The notes under the pieces are model-generated. The model had not been told where the DNA came from. It ran no database searches and was given only the letters and a program-made list of their open reading frames with translations. This document shows positions 25,306 through 36,655 of a stretch of DNA of 64,000 bases, one piece after another (position 1 is the stretch's first letter; the number at the start of each line of letters is the position of its first letter). The stretch is taken from contig OY740777.1 in the NCBI GenBank assembly GCA_963513935.1, forward strand, positions 19,749,271 to 19,813,270, read 5' to 3'. The DNA comes from Aphrophora alni. Lineage: Eukaryota > Arthropoda > Insecta > Hemiptera > Aphrophoridae. Made by a program: the position numbers and the translations under genes.

Positions 25306-26290
25306 CAAATAAGTCGTTTTTCAAAGCTGCTATCTTGAATTTTATCTAAAGTACAAACATAAATAACGTTTAGATTAAAAATCGAATTATATTCAATTTA
25401 AATTTAAAATTTTTTTTGTTGTTAACTGTTGGATATATTTCTATGAGTACTGCCTGAAAACGTTAAAATATTTATAGATTTGATTTTGTAAATATTAAAA
25501 TAAATTAAGTTTCTTAATTTTTTGAACACCCACTACATGAGACGATGATTCCGCCACACCCTATAAATAACATATGTATTAACAGTTTTACCAGCGATGC
25601 CGATTCGAAAGAGTTTCTTCTTCAGCTAGAAACTGAAATAAAATAATCTCTGTGAGAGAACTCAAATAAGTCGTTTTTCAAATTTTCTATCATTTCAAGT
25701 ACAAAAATGACTGAAATTAAGAAACGTAACCCATTATAACTCAATGTATATTAAAAATCTTCTTTTACTTAATGAGTACTGACTGAAAATGTTAAAATAA
25801 TTAAAGATTTGATTTTGTAAATATTAAAATTAATTACGTTTCTTAATTTTTTGAACACCCACTAGACGATATTCCGCCACACCCTATAAATATCATCTGT
25901 ATTTACGATTTTACCAACGATGCCGATTCGAAAGAGTTTCTTCTTCAGCTAGAAACTGAAATAAAATAATCTCTTTGAGAGAACTCAAATAAGTCGTTTT
26001 TCAAATTTTCTATCTTGAATTTTTATTTCAAGTACAAAAATGACTGAAATTAAGAAACGTAACCCATTATAACTCAATGTATATTTAAAATATTCTTTTT
26101 CTTAATGAGTACCTACTGACTGAAAATATTAAAATAGTTATAGATTTAATTTTGTATATGTTTAAATAAACGTTTCTTAATTCTTTGAACACCCACTACA
26201 TGTGACGGTGATTCCGCCACACCCTATAAATATCATATATATTAACAGTTTTACCAACGATGCCGATTCGAAAAAGTTCTTCTTCAGAAA
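25306..26290 (-). repeat. ~330-bp tandem repeat with hammerhead-like cores
   Basis: GAACACCCACTA recurs at 25524, 25853 and 26187 (spacings 329 and 334 bp). Each unit shares CCGCCACACCCTATAAAT, a GATGCCGATTCGAAA stretch and CTCAAATAAGTCGTTTTTCAA. A partial unit starts near 25306. On the minus strand each unit carries CTGAAGA, one base, a GAAA/TTTC stem and GAAT (25604-25625, 25927-25948, 26267-26287, the last with a weakened stem). Tandem repeats with one hammerhead per unit are typical of retrozyme-like satellites. The link here is inferred. Confidence 0.6.
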
Positions 26291-27789
26291 AGGAAAAAAA
26301 TCGCTATTAAACTTTTGTTCAGTCTGCATTTTAACTTATCGGAATATATCACTAATTACACTTGTTGTGCCACAGATTGATGTTAAACTATTAAAACCAC
26401 AGATACATCGTCCAAACCCGCACATATACTGGTGTTATTTGGTTACAAAATCCACCATAAATTAACATCTGACAATTCAATTTACTTGCTTATGTGAATA
26501 CTGACTCTAGGTTAGGGGAGTTTATCCTTAAGCCGTTTGTCAAAATGTCAACAGATACTGTACTTTGATTAATCAATGATACAAGCCAGCTTATGCAGAT
26601 GTAGTGACATTTAGGTCAAATAAGATCACTCCGCAGGGAATAAATCTACTTCAACCATTACAGGAGCAACCATTTTGGTAAATTAGCTTTGGCTTGATAG
26701 CACAAAATTAATTAATATAATGTTCAGAGTAAGAAGAATACAGGAAAATTTAGTTTCATTAAAATCGTCATTTCGTGCAAAAAAAACTTTAAGACCTTCA
26801 TTTTAAATGTGATTGAATGTACAATTTTATAATTTTATTTAAAATAATATATTATTAAATTATTATTACCCCTTCCTTGGTTGGTTTTCATTTGTTATTT
26901 GTGATTGGTTATTAAAGCCATTTGCACAATCTGTGCACCACTTATTTTGCATGTGTATTAATCAGATTGATATTTGTTTAGGCTTGCAATACAGCTTTTT
27001 TTATGACAATTATTTACCAGTAAGATTCTGCTAATTGGTTTCAAATATTTAAAACAAATATAAATAATTAAAATATTTTATAATAATTAATCAAACGCAC
27101 ATAATTGAATGATTAATGAAAAAAACTGAGTTATTTAAAATTCCAGGTAAAGTTAGAAATTCTTCCATCAAACAAAAACACTACACCCTGCATCCCTCAA
27201 AGTTACGTAAACGAGTTTTAATCTTAAAATCTCCGAGTTTATATTTTCAAAACTCACGCTGTGAAAAGAATATGAGGGAATGTGTGAGTGAATTGATGGC
27301 CAAACATATTTTGTGATGATTTAGTGCAGTGATATGAGATGAATTTGTTTGTTGAGAAGCGGAAAAAAGCATAAAATAAATTCACTGAAAGTTTATTTTT
27401 GGTAAATAAATAAACTGATCACAAATATTGTCACAGATACATAAACAAAGAAGACGACAACATCGCGAAAACTTTCAACAATGTAGAAAAAAACTTTTTT
27501 GTTATGACGTCTATAACAACATATAAAATAAATCGTTCATAAAATAAACTTTAAGATTATCGTACTCTAAATGTTTTAGAAATTAGAAAAATATTCAAAA
27601 TCTAAAGAGACGAAATTTGATGTTTTATGTAAGTTTTTTTTTTATTTATTATTATAGCCCATGATGAACTATTGTGAATTTAGTACTATACAACTATAAC
27701 AAATCAAAATATATACTCGTTTCTATTATTATTGTTTCAACCATAAAATAGTCGTTTTTCTTACGAAAATTTAATCAACTATAAGGCTG
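26290..27789. other. Gene-free AT-rich DNA
   Basis: No gene or clear repeat was seen. Short frames at 26.2-26.5 and 27.1-27.3 kb show no domain. Confidence 0.4.
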
Positions 27790-28327
27790 TGTTAGGAATT
27801 AGGATAGTTTTAGTTAGAAATGTGGTCCAAGTTCTTTTTAAGAAGCCAGAATGACAACAATTATGTGGCAGACTTGGAAAACTGACTGAATATCTTACCT
27901 TGCAAGCAGGGGACGTCATCGATGTTACAATGATATATAAACCCTTGGGTGGGAGGAAACGTGATCAGTAGGTCAAGATTGATCAAGTGCAGATACTGCA
28001 GGAATCTTGAAGATAGCCAGACGGACTTGGAGTAAGAGCTTCCTGGGAGAATTGAGTCTTCAGACGAGCATCCACAAGAGTTTCAAGCAGGGTGAGCAAA
28101 TTTCGTTTATTAAGAAACTTGTAATTATTTCAGACTCAGATAATTAAACTATAACGTAGAATCAGATCTGTGAGTCAAAATAATTAGAGTCATTCTGGAT
28201 TAATACTAATAATAATATCGTAGCATTGTAATAAGATAGGAGATGATTATTCTTATTAATAAAGGACAGGCAACTGAGTACTGAACAATGATAATAAACC
28301 CATGCAGTTATTGATTCAATCCTAACA
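27790..28327 (+). mobile_element. LTR-like block, TGTTAGGA...TCCTAACA
   Basis: A 538-bp block begins TGTTAGGA and ends with the exact inverse TCCTAACA. A TATA box (TATATAA, 27934-27940) lies 144 bp from the start and an initiator-like ATCAGTAGG follows about 25 bp later. Similar blocks start at 38519 and 44757. No primer site follows the end and the flanks show no clear target duplication, so a solo or old LTR is most likely. A 126-residue minus-strand frame at 28162-28542 crosses its end and is not credible as a gene. Confidence 0.4.
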
Positions 28328-28593
28328 GCGGCCATCTTGAAATGTACAAAGAAATTTTCACGGTTAATACTTCCAAAATAATGATTACAGAAATGTATCT
28401 TCGTTTCGTTTTCTCTAGATCTTTTGAATAGTGTCCGAGAAAAGTGAATAGTTAAGCTATGATTCCTACACACTGGGCAAAAACCAAAAATAGTTCCGCA
28501 AAGAACTCCATGATTCCCATCTGTTATCGATACGAACGTCATCCCTCTGACGGTGATAAGAGAGATAATATAAAATCATAATTCAGAATAACA

Positions 28594-29003
28594 TTTCATT
28601 AAGCTAGAACTAGGTAGATTAAAGCATCACTCCTATAGTACAAACATAGTAGAGCCTAGCTGGTCACAATATTAGCATAACTAGTTATCAATATATTTCA
28701 TTAAGCTAGAACTAGGTAGATTAAAGCATCACTCCTATAGTACAAACATAGTAGAGCCTAGCTGGTCACAATATTAGCATAACTAGTTATCAATATATTT
28801 CATTAAGCTAGAACTAGGTAGATTAAAACATCACTCCTATAGTACAAAGATAATAGAGCCTAGCTGGCCACAATATTAGCCTAACTAGTTATCAATATAT
28901 TTCACTAAGCTAGAACTAGGCAGGTTAAAATATCACTCCTATAGTACAAACATAGTAGAGCCTAGCTGGTCACAATATTAGCCTAACTAGTTATCAATAT
29001 ATT
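28594..29003 (+). repeat. 102-bp tandem repeat, four units
   Basis: Units start at 28594, 28696, 28798 and 28900 with exact 102-bp spacing. Each begins TTTCAYTAAGCTAGAACTAG and ends AACTAGTTATCAATATA. The first two are identical or nearly so, and the last two carry several substitutions. CTAGCT-type palindromes recur inside. Non-coding. Confidence 0.95.
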
Positions 29004-29004
29004 T

Positions 29005-31669
29005 TATGACTGTAAGCCCGGTTGGTTATCTTTATAATAGTTGGTAAACTAGTAAGAAGCAAGTACTGGAGTTCCATAGATGGTTTACATCATTCTAAAC
29101 GGGTGGCTAAGCCTAGCTCATGCGTACTATTTTACCCCAGGGTAGGTGGATTGTCTACCAGTTCATTCAGAGCAAGGGATATTGACAAATAATTACTATG
29201 TCAATATTTCGTGACACGAAGTCAATATTTTAAAATGTTTCTACCCTACTTGCATTGAAAAAATCATAATATTTTGTTTAATACTTTATGGCCATTCCCC
29301 GCTGTCCACGTATCAAGTTTCATCAATATTGGTCTACTCGTTTAGGCTAAAGAAAACAGCCATACGAACAGAGGACAAACAGATGTTAATCACAATTCAC
29401 TATTGTAAACTCGTATAACGGATAGGTCGTCTTTGGGTGAAAACTGTATCATTTAGCCACTTATTGGCTTACGACCCATTACTGAGACTTAAGTGTCCAT
29501 ATTGGGTTTTCGAGCCTACGGTTAAAAAAATATATATCAAAAGCTAACACACAACCGTATTCATTGAAGGCCGCACGCACTCTTGTCCCCAGGTATGTTC
29601 CTTTCCCTTCGAGTGGAGGGGATGTTTTCTTCCCCACGGTTTCATATTCCTTACTTTGTTATCAAAACGCCATACGCATTATAACCCCGCGGTAGGCAAC
29701 TTAGTGTACCCCCCCCCCTTGTGTGGTACGGTACGTCACACTAGGTATCGATTTTATATATCACATAACTTTCTCTATTCCACGGATATATGAAATATAA
29801 AAGTAAGTGGTTGAACCAGCTCCCCCCTTGTGAGTAGAATCGGTAGTTATTTCATAGTCGATGTTTCCTTGAAAGATCTCTCTATTGGATATTCGCTAAT
29901 ACAAACCTCAACTTTAAGTTCAAAGTTAATGCAATACAATTTTCTAACCTATAAAATCAACATTGTTTCACCTGTTGCCAAATCAATTATTTCGTTGGTT
30001 GTACACTAATAGTGTATTAGACAATGTAAAGTTGACAACAATGGAGCAGTCAAGTAACTTCGGCTTGAACGAAGTTCCAAACAACTTGTTTATTATAATA
30101 CACAGCTAGCTTAACAATTAAATATAATATTACGTTACTCCCACTATTTGATGTTTAACAGATAAATACATGGAATATAATTGTGTCTAAGAGTTCATAA
30201 CCTCTTTAATGTAAACCTGTTGTAGTTTGTAAATAAAACAAGTATCTTATCTTTTTTATTTGTTGGTCAATTTTGATCGAAATAGGTGTGTTGCTGTATT
30301 TGGGCATAGTTTATTTCCATGGCACCACCATTAGGGTTGTGCTAAGAATATGATTACTTTATAAAAGTATCTCTACTATCCCCAAGTGAAACCGGGGCCA
30401 TCAGCTAATTTTACAATAAAATCAAGGGAGGGTAAAACCTAATCAAGACGATTTATATTTTCTTTATGAATTTTGTACTGTTCGAGAAGTCTGATTTAAG
30501 AAAAAAAACTTTGTTTTATATAAAATGACTGTCAGGCGGAACGCAGTGATTTTAAAAACCGTTGATCTAATTTCGGCTTAAAATTGATACCAAACAGTCT
30601 ACTTGACTCGTGAAGAACACAAGTTACAATAATTACAAATGTGGGATTACTTTTGATAAGACAAAATACATGCTAATCGAATAAAGGGTTGAGATATGGG
30701 TATTCTAAAAATGTGTGAAAATTTCAACCTCGCATTTTCCAAAAAATCCCATTTAGGTATTTCGAGGGACTGAGTGCGATTCTAACATCGCTGTGTATAT
30801 GTTGCAGCACTTCATATCCTTAACTACAAAAAAAAACTGTAAGCCTTTACGAATAAAATATGTTTCATATCTTTTAAAGCATTTTATTACAGTTTTGCCA
30901 ATTATTGAATTGATCAAAAACTTTCTAATGGCCATATCATTTTATTTTGTAAAACACAAGTTTATACAATGGTAATACATAATTTGTCTACCAAATTTAA
31001 TGTACTTTTTTTTTACTTTATTTAAATAGGTTTCAAAATTCCTGACCACAAATTTACAAACTAAACACAAAATGTGTCTATACAAAATATCATCAAAATT
31101 TGACAAGTAGTTCAACATAACACACGGAAGGTTACATTTAGATATACAGGTTATGAATAAAATATTTGACAAAAAGTTAGGGTTCGTATAAACTTACCTC
31201 CGTATCCAATTTAAACAAAATCAAACAAATATTTCCGCCCTTGAAGTGTTTACTAATACAGTGAGCTGAAAATATAGACAATTTTGTTTACGATCTCTGG
31301 TCTAGAGTTGATAGAGGAGGTAGTTCCACAATAACAGTCATGGAGTTTTCTTCAATTAATTACCCTAATTTATTTTTTTCAATAAACTTAATGTAACTAA
31401 CATTTTTTTTAGTTCACCCGTTGAAGTATAAGTAAGTTTTATTGGTTCCCATCTCCTTAATAATAGCGATTCGGGAACTATCAACTATAAGTCAAAATGT
31501 AAAATGAAGATTGAAACGTCAAAATCCAAAGAAAATATTTTGATAAAATTATGATGATATGGGAAATATTATGTGTCCAAAACTTTAAGTACCAAATGGG
31601 AGAAGTATTAGTGATTTGTTTCAAGGCAATTATAATGTGAAACTTCAATGTAACATTTTATATATATAT

Positions 31670-31707
<38 letters not shown>

Positions 31708-32464
31708 TATATATATATGGCAACTATTGCTTTTAATTGCTTAATAGTTCTGTTATGTATGAGAGAAGATTTTGTGTAAAGTTCAGTTGTGTTTTAACTC
31801 AGAATATATAATGAATAGTATTTCTTATTTATACATATTATTTTAAACTTCTATTTACGCTTTCTGTGTCAAAACTTTAATCTTGAAGAGAGTAAATTTA
31901 AATAAATTTGCAGATAAATTATGAAAAACGTCAGTTAGGACGGGTACAATTTATGATTAGGTTAAAGTACGTATGAAGTTATGCACTTAATATTCTAACT
32001 CTTAATTTTTAGAAACTGAAAACACAAATTTGAAACAAATAACGAAATATGTAAATATTACTTCTGTTGTAGGCAGTCACTTTATCCTACCTTTGTTAAA
32101 GTGTTGTGTTGCAGATTGAAGATCTTGTCCAATGTTGCGTTCTCTAGGATGCCTGTCTCTGAAATAAGTGCACACATTGTTAGTTCATTGACACATATTA
32201 CATGTTTATTAATTCTAACACAATAAAGTATAAATAATATTAAAGTAGTTCACTGGTAGGGACACATCTTTATTCAATACTTATTCTAACGACAAATTTT
32301 ATCCATCGCAATGGCGCAAAAAGCGAAGTGTACAACGTTGGAACCTAACATGACGTCATTTCATGGAGAGGGAAAACACTTGTTCATTACCGAGGAAATC
32401 AAATTAAGGTACGTAAGGCGGGTAAAATCAAACTAAGAATATAAATTTCAGAATATGCCATTTA
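29005..32464. other. Gene-free DNA with anonymous repeats
   Basis: No gene was recognised. The part at 29.1-29.9 kb is less AT-rich and contains short C runs. It is probably decayed mobile DNA. The 31.66-31.72 kb stretch is a TA microsatellite. Opposed short frames at 30.75-31.17 kb have no domain. Confidence 0.4.
31658..31718. repeat. (TA)n microsatellite
   Basis: An alternating TA tract of about 60 bp, interrupted by a few AT inversions. It is self-complementary and prone to slippage. Confidence 0.9.
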
Positions 32465-32815
32465 TTTACTAAAACAGAGGGTGTGAGAGAGATTCACAAG
32501 GTGGAGAGAGATTTACAAGATAGAGAGGGAGTGGGACAGATTGAGAAAATGGAGTCTGTGATGATAGATTGACAAAGTGGAGAGGGTGGGGAAAGATTGA
32601 GAGAAGAGTTTTTGGGTACAGATTGGCAAGATGGAGAGGGTGTGGTATATATTAAGAAAATGGAGTCTCTGAGGATAGATTGACAAAGTAGAGATGGTGG
32701 GGATAGATTGAGAGGAGAGTTTTCGGGTACAAATTAGCAAGATAGAGAGGGTGAGGTACAGATTGAGAAAATGGAGTCTGTAAGGATAGATTGACAAATT
32801 GGAGAGGGGAATAAA
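32465..32815 (-). repeat. 111-bp tandem repeat, about three units
   Basis: The marker ATGGAGTCT recurs at 32549, 32660 and 32771, exactly 111 bp apart. Because 111 is a multiple of three, one minus-strand frame (32513-32827) stays open and translates to a 37-residue repeat rich in Leu, Ser, Ile and His. The frame is best explained by the repeat length, and no known domain is visible. Confidence 0.85.
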
Positions 32816-32872
32816 ATCGGTCATCATAAAAAAAAAATCAAACGACTGTACCTATATAGTTCATACAGTTTA

Positions 32873-33579
32873 CAATTGAATCGGGTTTTGTTAAAAGGGC
32901 GTAAGTTTTTAATATAGTGCAGAAGAAGGATATGCAAGAGCCTATTCTAGTATAAACAGTTTGCTTCCTCCCCACACGTTCTTTATAGCTAAAACCAAAA
33001 ATAATGTTGAGCCTCCAACGCAAAATGCTTATCAAGCAGAAAAAGTTCCCATAAAGAAAGTAAAAATACAGGACTTAGAGAAGATGATTGAGTACATATC
33101 AGATGCATACAGACAGTATAATAACTGACTGGCCTACAACAGAAGAGGAGCTTCCTGACAGTGATGTAGATGAGGAGACCAGTGGTGATGAACATTGAAA
33201 AAATTAAGATATCTAAATTGAGAATTTTTTTCCATTTTATTTCTTAAATATAATTTTTAACATCCTGCGTCTTATGAAATAAACTTTTTTCTCTTGGAAA
33301 TTAAATTTATGTACTCATTTAGACAGTTTTTATCTTTGTACCTTTTGATTTTTGTTAAAAGGGCGATTTTTCCAGAAATTTAAAATTATATACAATGAAC
33401 AATAGTTGGGAAAACTAGGTAAATTTTGTATAGGATATCTAACACAAATAAAACTACCATTAGAATGTATTCAAGCCACAGTTTTTATTGTAACAAAAAA
33501 ATTATAAAGGTTTTTTTTTGTTTTCCCAACATTTTTATATAGCTGACTTGCGCCCTTTTAACAAAAATCGATTCAATTG
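32873..33579 (+). mobile_element. DNA transposon remnant with GTTAAAAGGGCG inverted repeats
   Basis: The ends match as inverted repeats of about 33 bp: left CAATTGAATCGGGTTTTGTT then AAAAGGGCGTAAG, right the complement of the same with CGATTTTTGTT. A third copy of TTTTTGTTAAAAGGGCG lies inside at 33349. The interior holds the end of a decayed reading frame (32919-33198). Related single termini occur at 2825 and 4505. I cannot assign the superfamily from the ends and see no clear target duplication. Confidence 0.6.
32919..33198 (+). pseudogene. C-terminal fragment of a transposon-encoded protein
   Basis: The frame from 32919 encodes a stretch with PPHTFF and a Lys/Glu-rich segment ending near 33128. 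A one-base frameshift then moves the open reading to another frame, which ends in an acidic tail rich in Asp, Glu and Ser with a TGA at 33196-33198. An upstream TGCAG at 32918-32922 could be a splice acceptor. Composition and position between inverted repeats suggest the end of a transposase or accessory protein. No catalytic motif remains, so the family is unassigned. Confidence 0.45.
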
Positions 33580-33589
33580 GAAAGTGAAT

Positions 33590-33844
33590 TTTTAAATTTT
33601 GGTTGATTAAATCTCGACAACAATATAACAGTCAGAGATATTTGAAAAGAATTCTGCACTACTTTTTCTCACAATAAAAATTGTTTTGGAGAGAACTTAC
33701 TTGTTTTGTTTGTCAACTCAGTATTTCCTTATTGATATCTTAAATTATGTCCCACTAGCATTTTGATTATTCGAAAATAAAGTAACAATAACAAATCATT
33801 AATTAATGTCGTGTTAAATTAACTTATGAGACATTATGTAAAAT
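33590..33844. other. Unique AT-rich DNA
   Basis: Nothing recognisable. Confidence 0.4.
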
Positions 33845-34135
33845 GATGGTCTTGTGTTGCAAGTCACGATTTGTGCTGATTTACTTGACTTTAATCAACT
33901 TATATACAGCTTCAAGATGGCATAAATCAGGTTAGTACTGCGAGAGTTAGCGAGAGTGCAGTGCTTATTGAAAGAAACTAATATAATTAGTGTCACAGTG
34001 TACTGGTTAAGTTTGGTCTATTAATAGTGAGTGTACATACAGTTGACGACGTTGGATTCTCTAGGCATCAGGTCATTTCTCCGACGGTAATTAGCTTTCA
34101 TGAATACAAAGTCTGACATAAAATAAGAATTGAAG
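33845..34135 (+). mobile_element. tRNA-derived SINE candidate, copy 2
   Basis: This is a diverged copy of 11860-12150. It shares CACGATTTGT-like sequence at the start, GTGCAGTGCTTATTGA, GGTTAAGTTTGGTCTA and AGCTTTCATGAATAC. The box B region of copy 1 is damaged here by changes around 34035-34050, so this copy probably could not be transcribed from an internal promoter. Confidence 0.4.
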
Positions 34136-34360
34136 CATATTGCCAGAAGTAAAATATAATATAGCTTTGTAAATAACTATTTTCCTAAAAATACGACATT
34201 TAGCTGATTGTCTTAAGATGCTAATTTATCATAATTTAACGTATAGTTATTTAGAGATAACGATTTTAATTTGGAAAACATTTCTCACAAATACAGTCTC
34301 CAATTTAAAACAATATTACCCATTAAACATTTTTAAATTTACAATTTTTTAACACACTGC

Positions 34361-34965
34361 ACAGAGGTTCAATCATATGTGTACTTCAAAAAGTTAGTAC
34401 AGAAGCAGCAACTTGAGATAAATTGTGAAGCTACGATTGCTGACGAATTTTACTTGCAATTGCAATAATTACGTCTACGGGAACTATAATTACTGGTCAC
34501 AGAATTATTGAAAGGCAATAGTAATAGACTTTTTTAAACAGGAAGGTCATATAATGTTACGAAATTATTTATTGATGCCCAAACAGATAACTGTTTTAAA
34601 ATATCAAAATATAAATATTTTGTGATCATAAGTACTACGCTTTATATTAAAATAAACTTAAAACAAGTTTAGAGTCTCTCATTTCGCTTGAAACAGAGTT
34701 AACTCTAATTATTCTGAAATATTTTGTGTTAAGTAAATAGACTTAGCTTAATATAAACGTGCAGCGAGGGAATGTTTAGTTTATTCTTGAAGGAAATAAC
34801 ATGAGATTTTAAATAATATATTACATAGAAGACCTGAAGCGTTTGGTTTATAACTTACTTTGTGGCAAAGGAAAATGTATTGTACTGCACTGTTCTATGG
34901 TATAAAAGGTCTGTGTGAAGAGTACGCCCCGTCATAGGGATAAACCAACAGCGTTAAAGTTACGG
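34361..34965. repeat. 605-bp tandem duplication, copy 1
   Basis: This unit starts ACAGAGGTTCAATCATATG and ends AACAGCGTTAAAGTTACGG. It is followed directly by a second copy. The only difference I see is three bases (ATT) missing from copy 2 near 35314. No gene lies inside. The near identity indicates a recent event or two haplotypes joined in assembly. Confidence 0.95.
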
Positions 34966-35567
34966 ACAGAGGTTCAATCATATGTGTACTTCAAAAAGTT
35001 AGTACAGAAGCAGCAACTTGAGATAAATTGTGAAGCTACGATTGCTGACGAATTTTACTTGCAATTGCAATAATTACGTCTACGGGAACTATAATTACTG
35101 GTCACAGAATTATTGAAAGGCAATAGTAATAGACTTTTTTAAACAGGAAGGTCATATAATGTTACGAAATTATTTATTGATGCCCAAACAGATAACTGTT
35201 TTAAAATATCAAAATATAAATATTTTGTGATCATAAGTACTACGCTTTATATTAAAATAAACTTAAAACAAGTTTAGAGTCTCTCATTTCGCTTGAAACA
35301 GAGTTAACTCTAATTCTGAAATATTTTGTGTTAAGTAAATAGACTTAGCTTAATATAAACGTGCAGCGAGGGAATGTTTAGTTTATTCTTGAAGGAAATA
35401 ACATGAGATTTTAAATAATATATTACATAGAAGACCTGAAGCGTTTGGTTTATAACTTACTTTGTGGCAAAGGAAAATGTATTGTACTGCACTGTTCTAT
35501 GGTATAAAAGGTCTGTGTGAAGAGTACGCCCCGTCATAGGGATAAACCAACAGCGTTAAAGTTACGG
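34966..35567. repeat. 605-bp tandem duplication, copy 2 (602 bp)
   Basis: Head-to-tail copy of 34361-34965, with TAATTCTGAAAT in place of TAATTATTCTGAAAT. The junction at 34965/34966 has no added bases. Confidence 0.95.
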
Positions 35568-35569
35568 TA

Positions 35570-36630
35570 TCTAGAAAATAACTTGAAAGTATCTCTATTT
35601 TTATCTCTGACATTACTTTTAATTTTCGATATATTTACGTAAAGCCAAGTTTTGAAGAAAACAGCCAAACGTGATACAGATTTTCAGTTTTCTACGAACT
35701 AAATTTGGTGTTTTCTTCAAAACTTGGCAGATATTGAGTATTAAACTTTTATGTTTTATAGAAATAATAGATCGAATGTTTATATATAAATTCCTGTCTT
35801 AAACATTTTAAATTTCTGTCAGCTGTCAGCAACAATTTTTTCTTGTTATATGTCCCGCGCACTCTTTATAGGCGACTGTAAACACTTTGTCATGGAATGA
35901 AGTAATTTTTTTATTTCCTCGTCATATCTTCCAATATATGTAACAAGAATTTTCCAAACCTTCCACTTATGTAAAAAAACTTCCAAGAAACAAACCTTCC
36001 AATATATGTAAGATATAAAACTATTAAATTCCATGAGTAAAACCAGTTTTACATTATTTACATTTTGTTTAAAATATAAATACACAACCCTTTATAGATA
36101 GCCATTTGTTAAAACCTATTAAAATTGCCTAACTAAGCAATAATAGTTTTTAAAATTTGTTTTGACAGAAAAATATATATCTGTCATTGTAAATGTAGAG
36201 TTTATACCCAATTTAGCAAAAGCGGGACAGAAATTATGACAGTAAAAAATTAATAAAACTTTATGATTTTGTAATTTTTCTGACTAAAAACTTTAATCAA
36301 TCATTTAACAACATACTGGATAGAAAGTACCCGAAATCGATTATTATGTAACATTCATCGAACGTTTCATATGTTCCATCGTCAGATAAGAAAATCTGAG
36401 GAGAACATCCGTACTATCAATTCCGCCCCACATTCCCTACTGCAAGTTAATCTTATAAGGTTTCTTTCTGAATTTGTAGCCTTATCCTATTTTTTAATAT
36501 TTCAGGTGTATTCTTCCTTTCTGTTTACTTTTTTCATTCATTTCTAATATTTGTAATTGTAATGTTCATTACAGTATAACAAAACTTATTTTTGTTATAT
36601 TAATTTATTTTAATGATTTAATTTATTTTA
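35570..36630. other. Gene-free AT-rich DNA
   Basis: No gene was recognised. The block contains a hammerhead-like core at 36364-36385 on the minus strand. A 79-residue minus-strand frame at 35846-36085 has no domain. Confidence 0.4.
36364..36385 (-). ncRNA. Hammerhead-like core, decayed stem II
   Basis: CTGACGA (36379-36385) and GAAAC (36364-36368) enclose a ten-base stretch that pairs only partly. Downstream, ACGTT can pair with AATGT around a 5-base loop as stem III, followed by a GTT triplet, the same triplet as the candidate at 12842-12892. Helix I is poor. Probably a relic. Confidence 0.3.
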
Positions 36631-36635
36631 ATCGA

Positions 36636-36655
36636 GCCCACACGTTGGTGCGCCA
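36636..36655 (-). promoter_or_regulatory. Decayed tRNA-Lys primer-binding site
   Basis: On the plus strand GCCCACACGTTGGTGCGCCA resembles the 3' end of tRNA-Lys(CUU), GCCCCACGTTGGGCGCCA, with two small insertions and a substitution. The matching CGA upstream extends the similarity. On the minus strand it would prime DNA synthesis of an LTR element whose 5' LTR lies to the right. The intact equivalent is at 63561-63578. Confidence 0.5.

Noticed and set aside
28162..28542. 126-residue minus-strand frame
   Set aside because: No recognisable domain. It crosses the end of an LTR-like block and has composition typical of translated AT-rich DNA.
32513..32827. 104-residue minus-strand frame
   Set aside because: Created by the 111-bp tandem repeat, whose length is a multiple of three.
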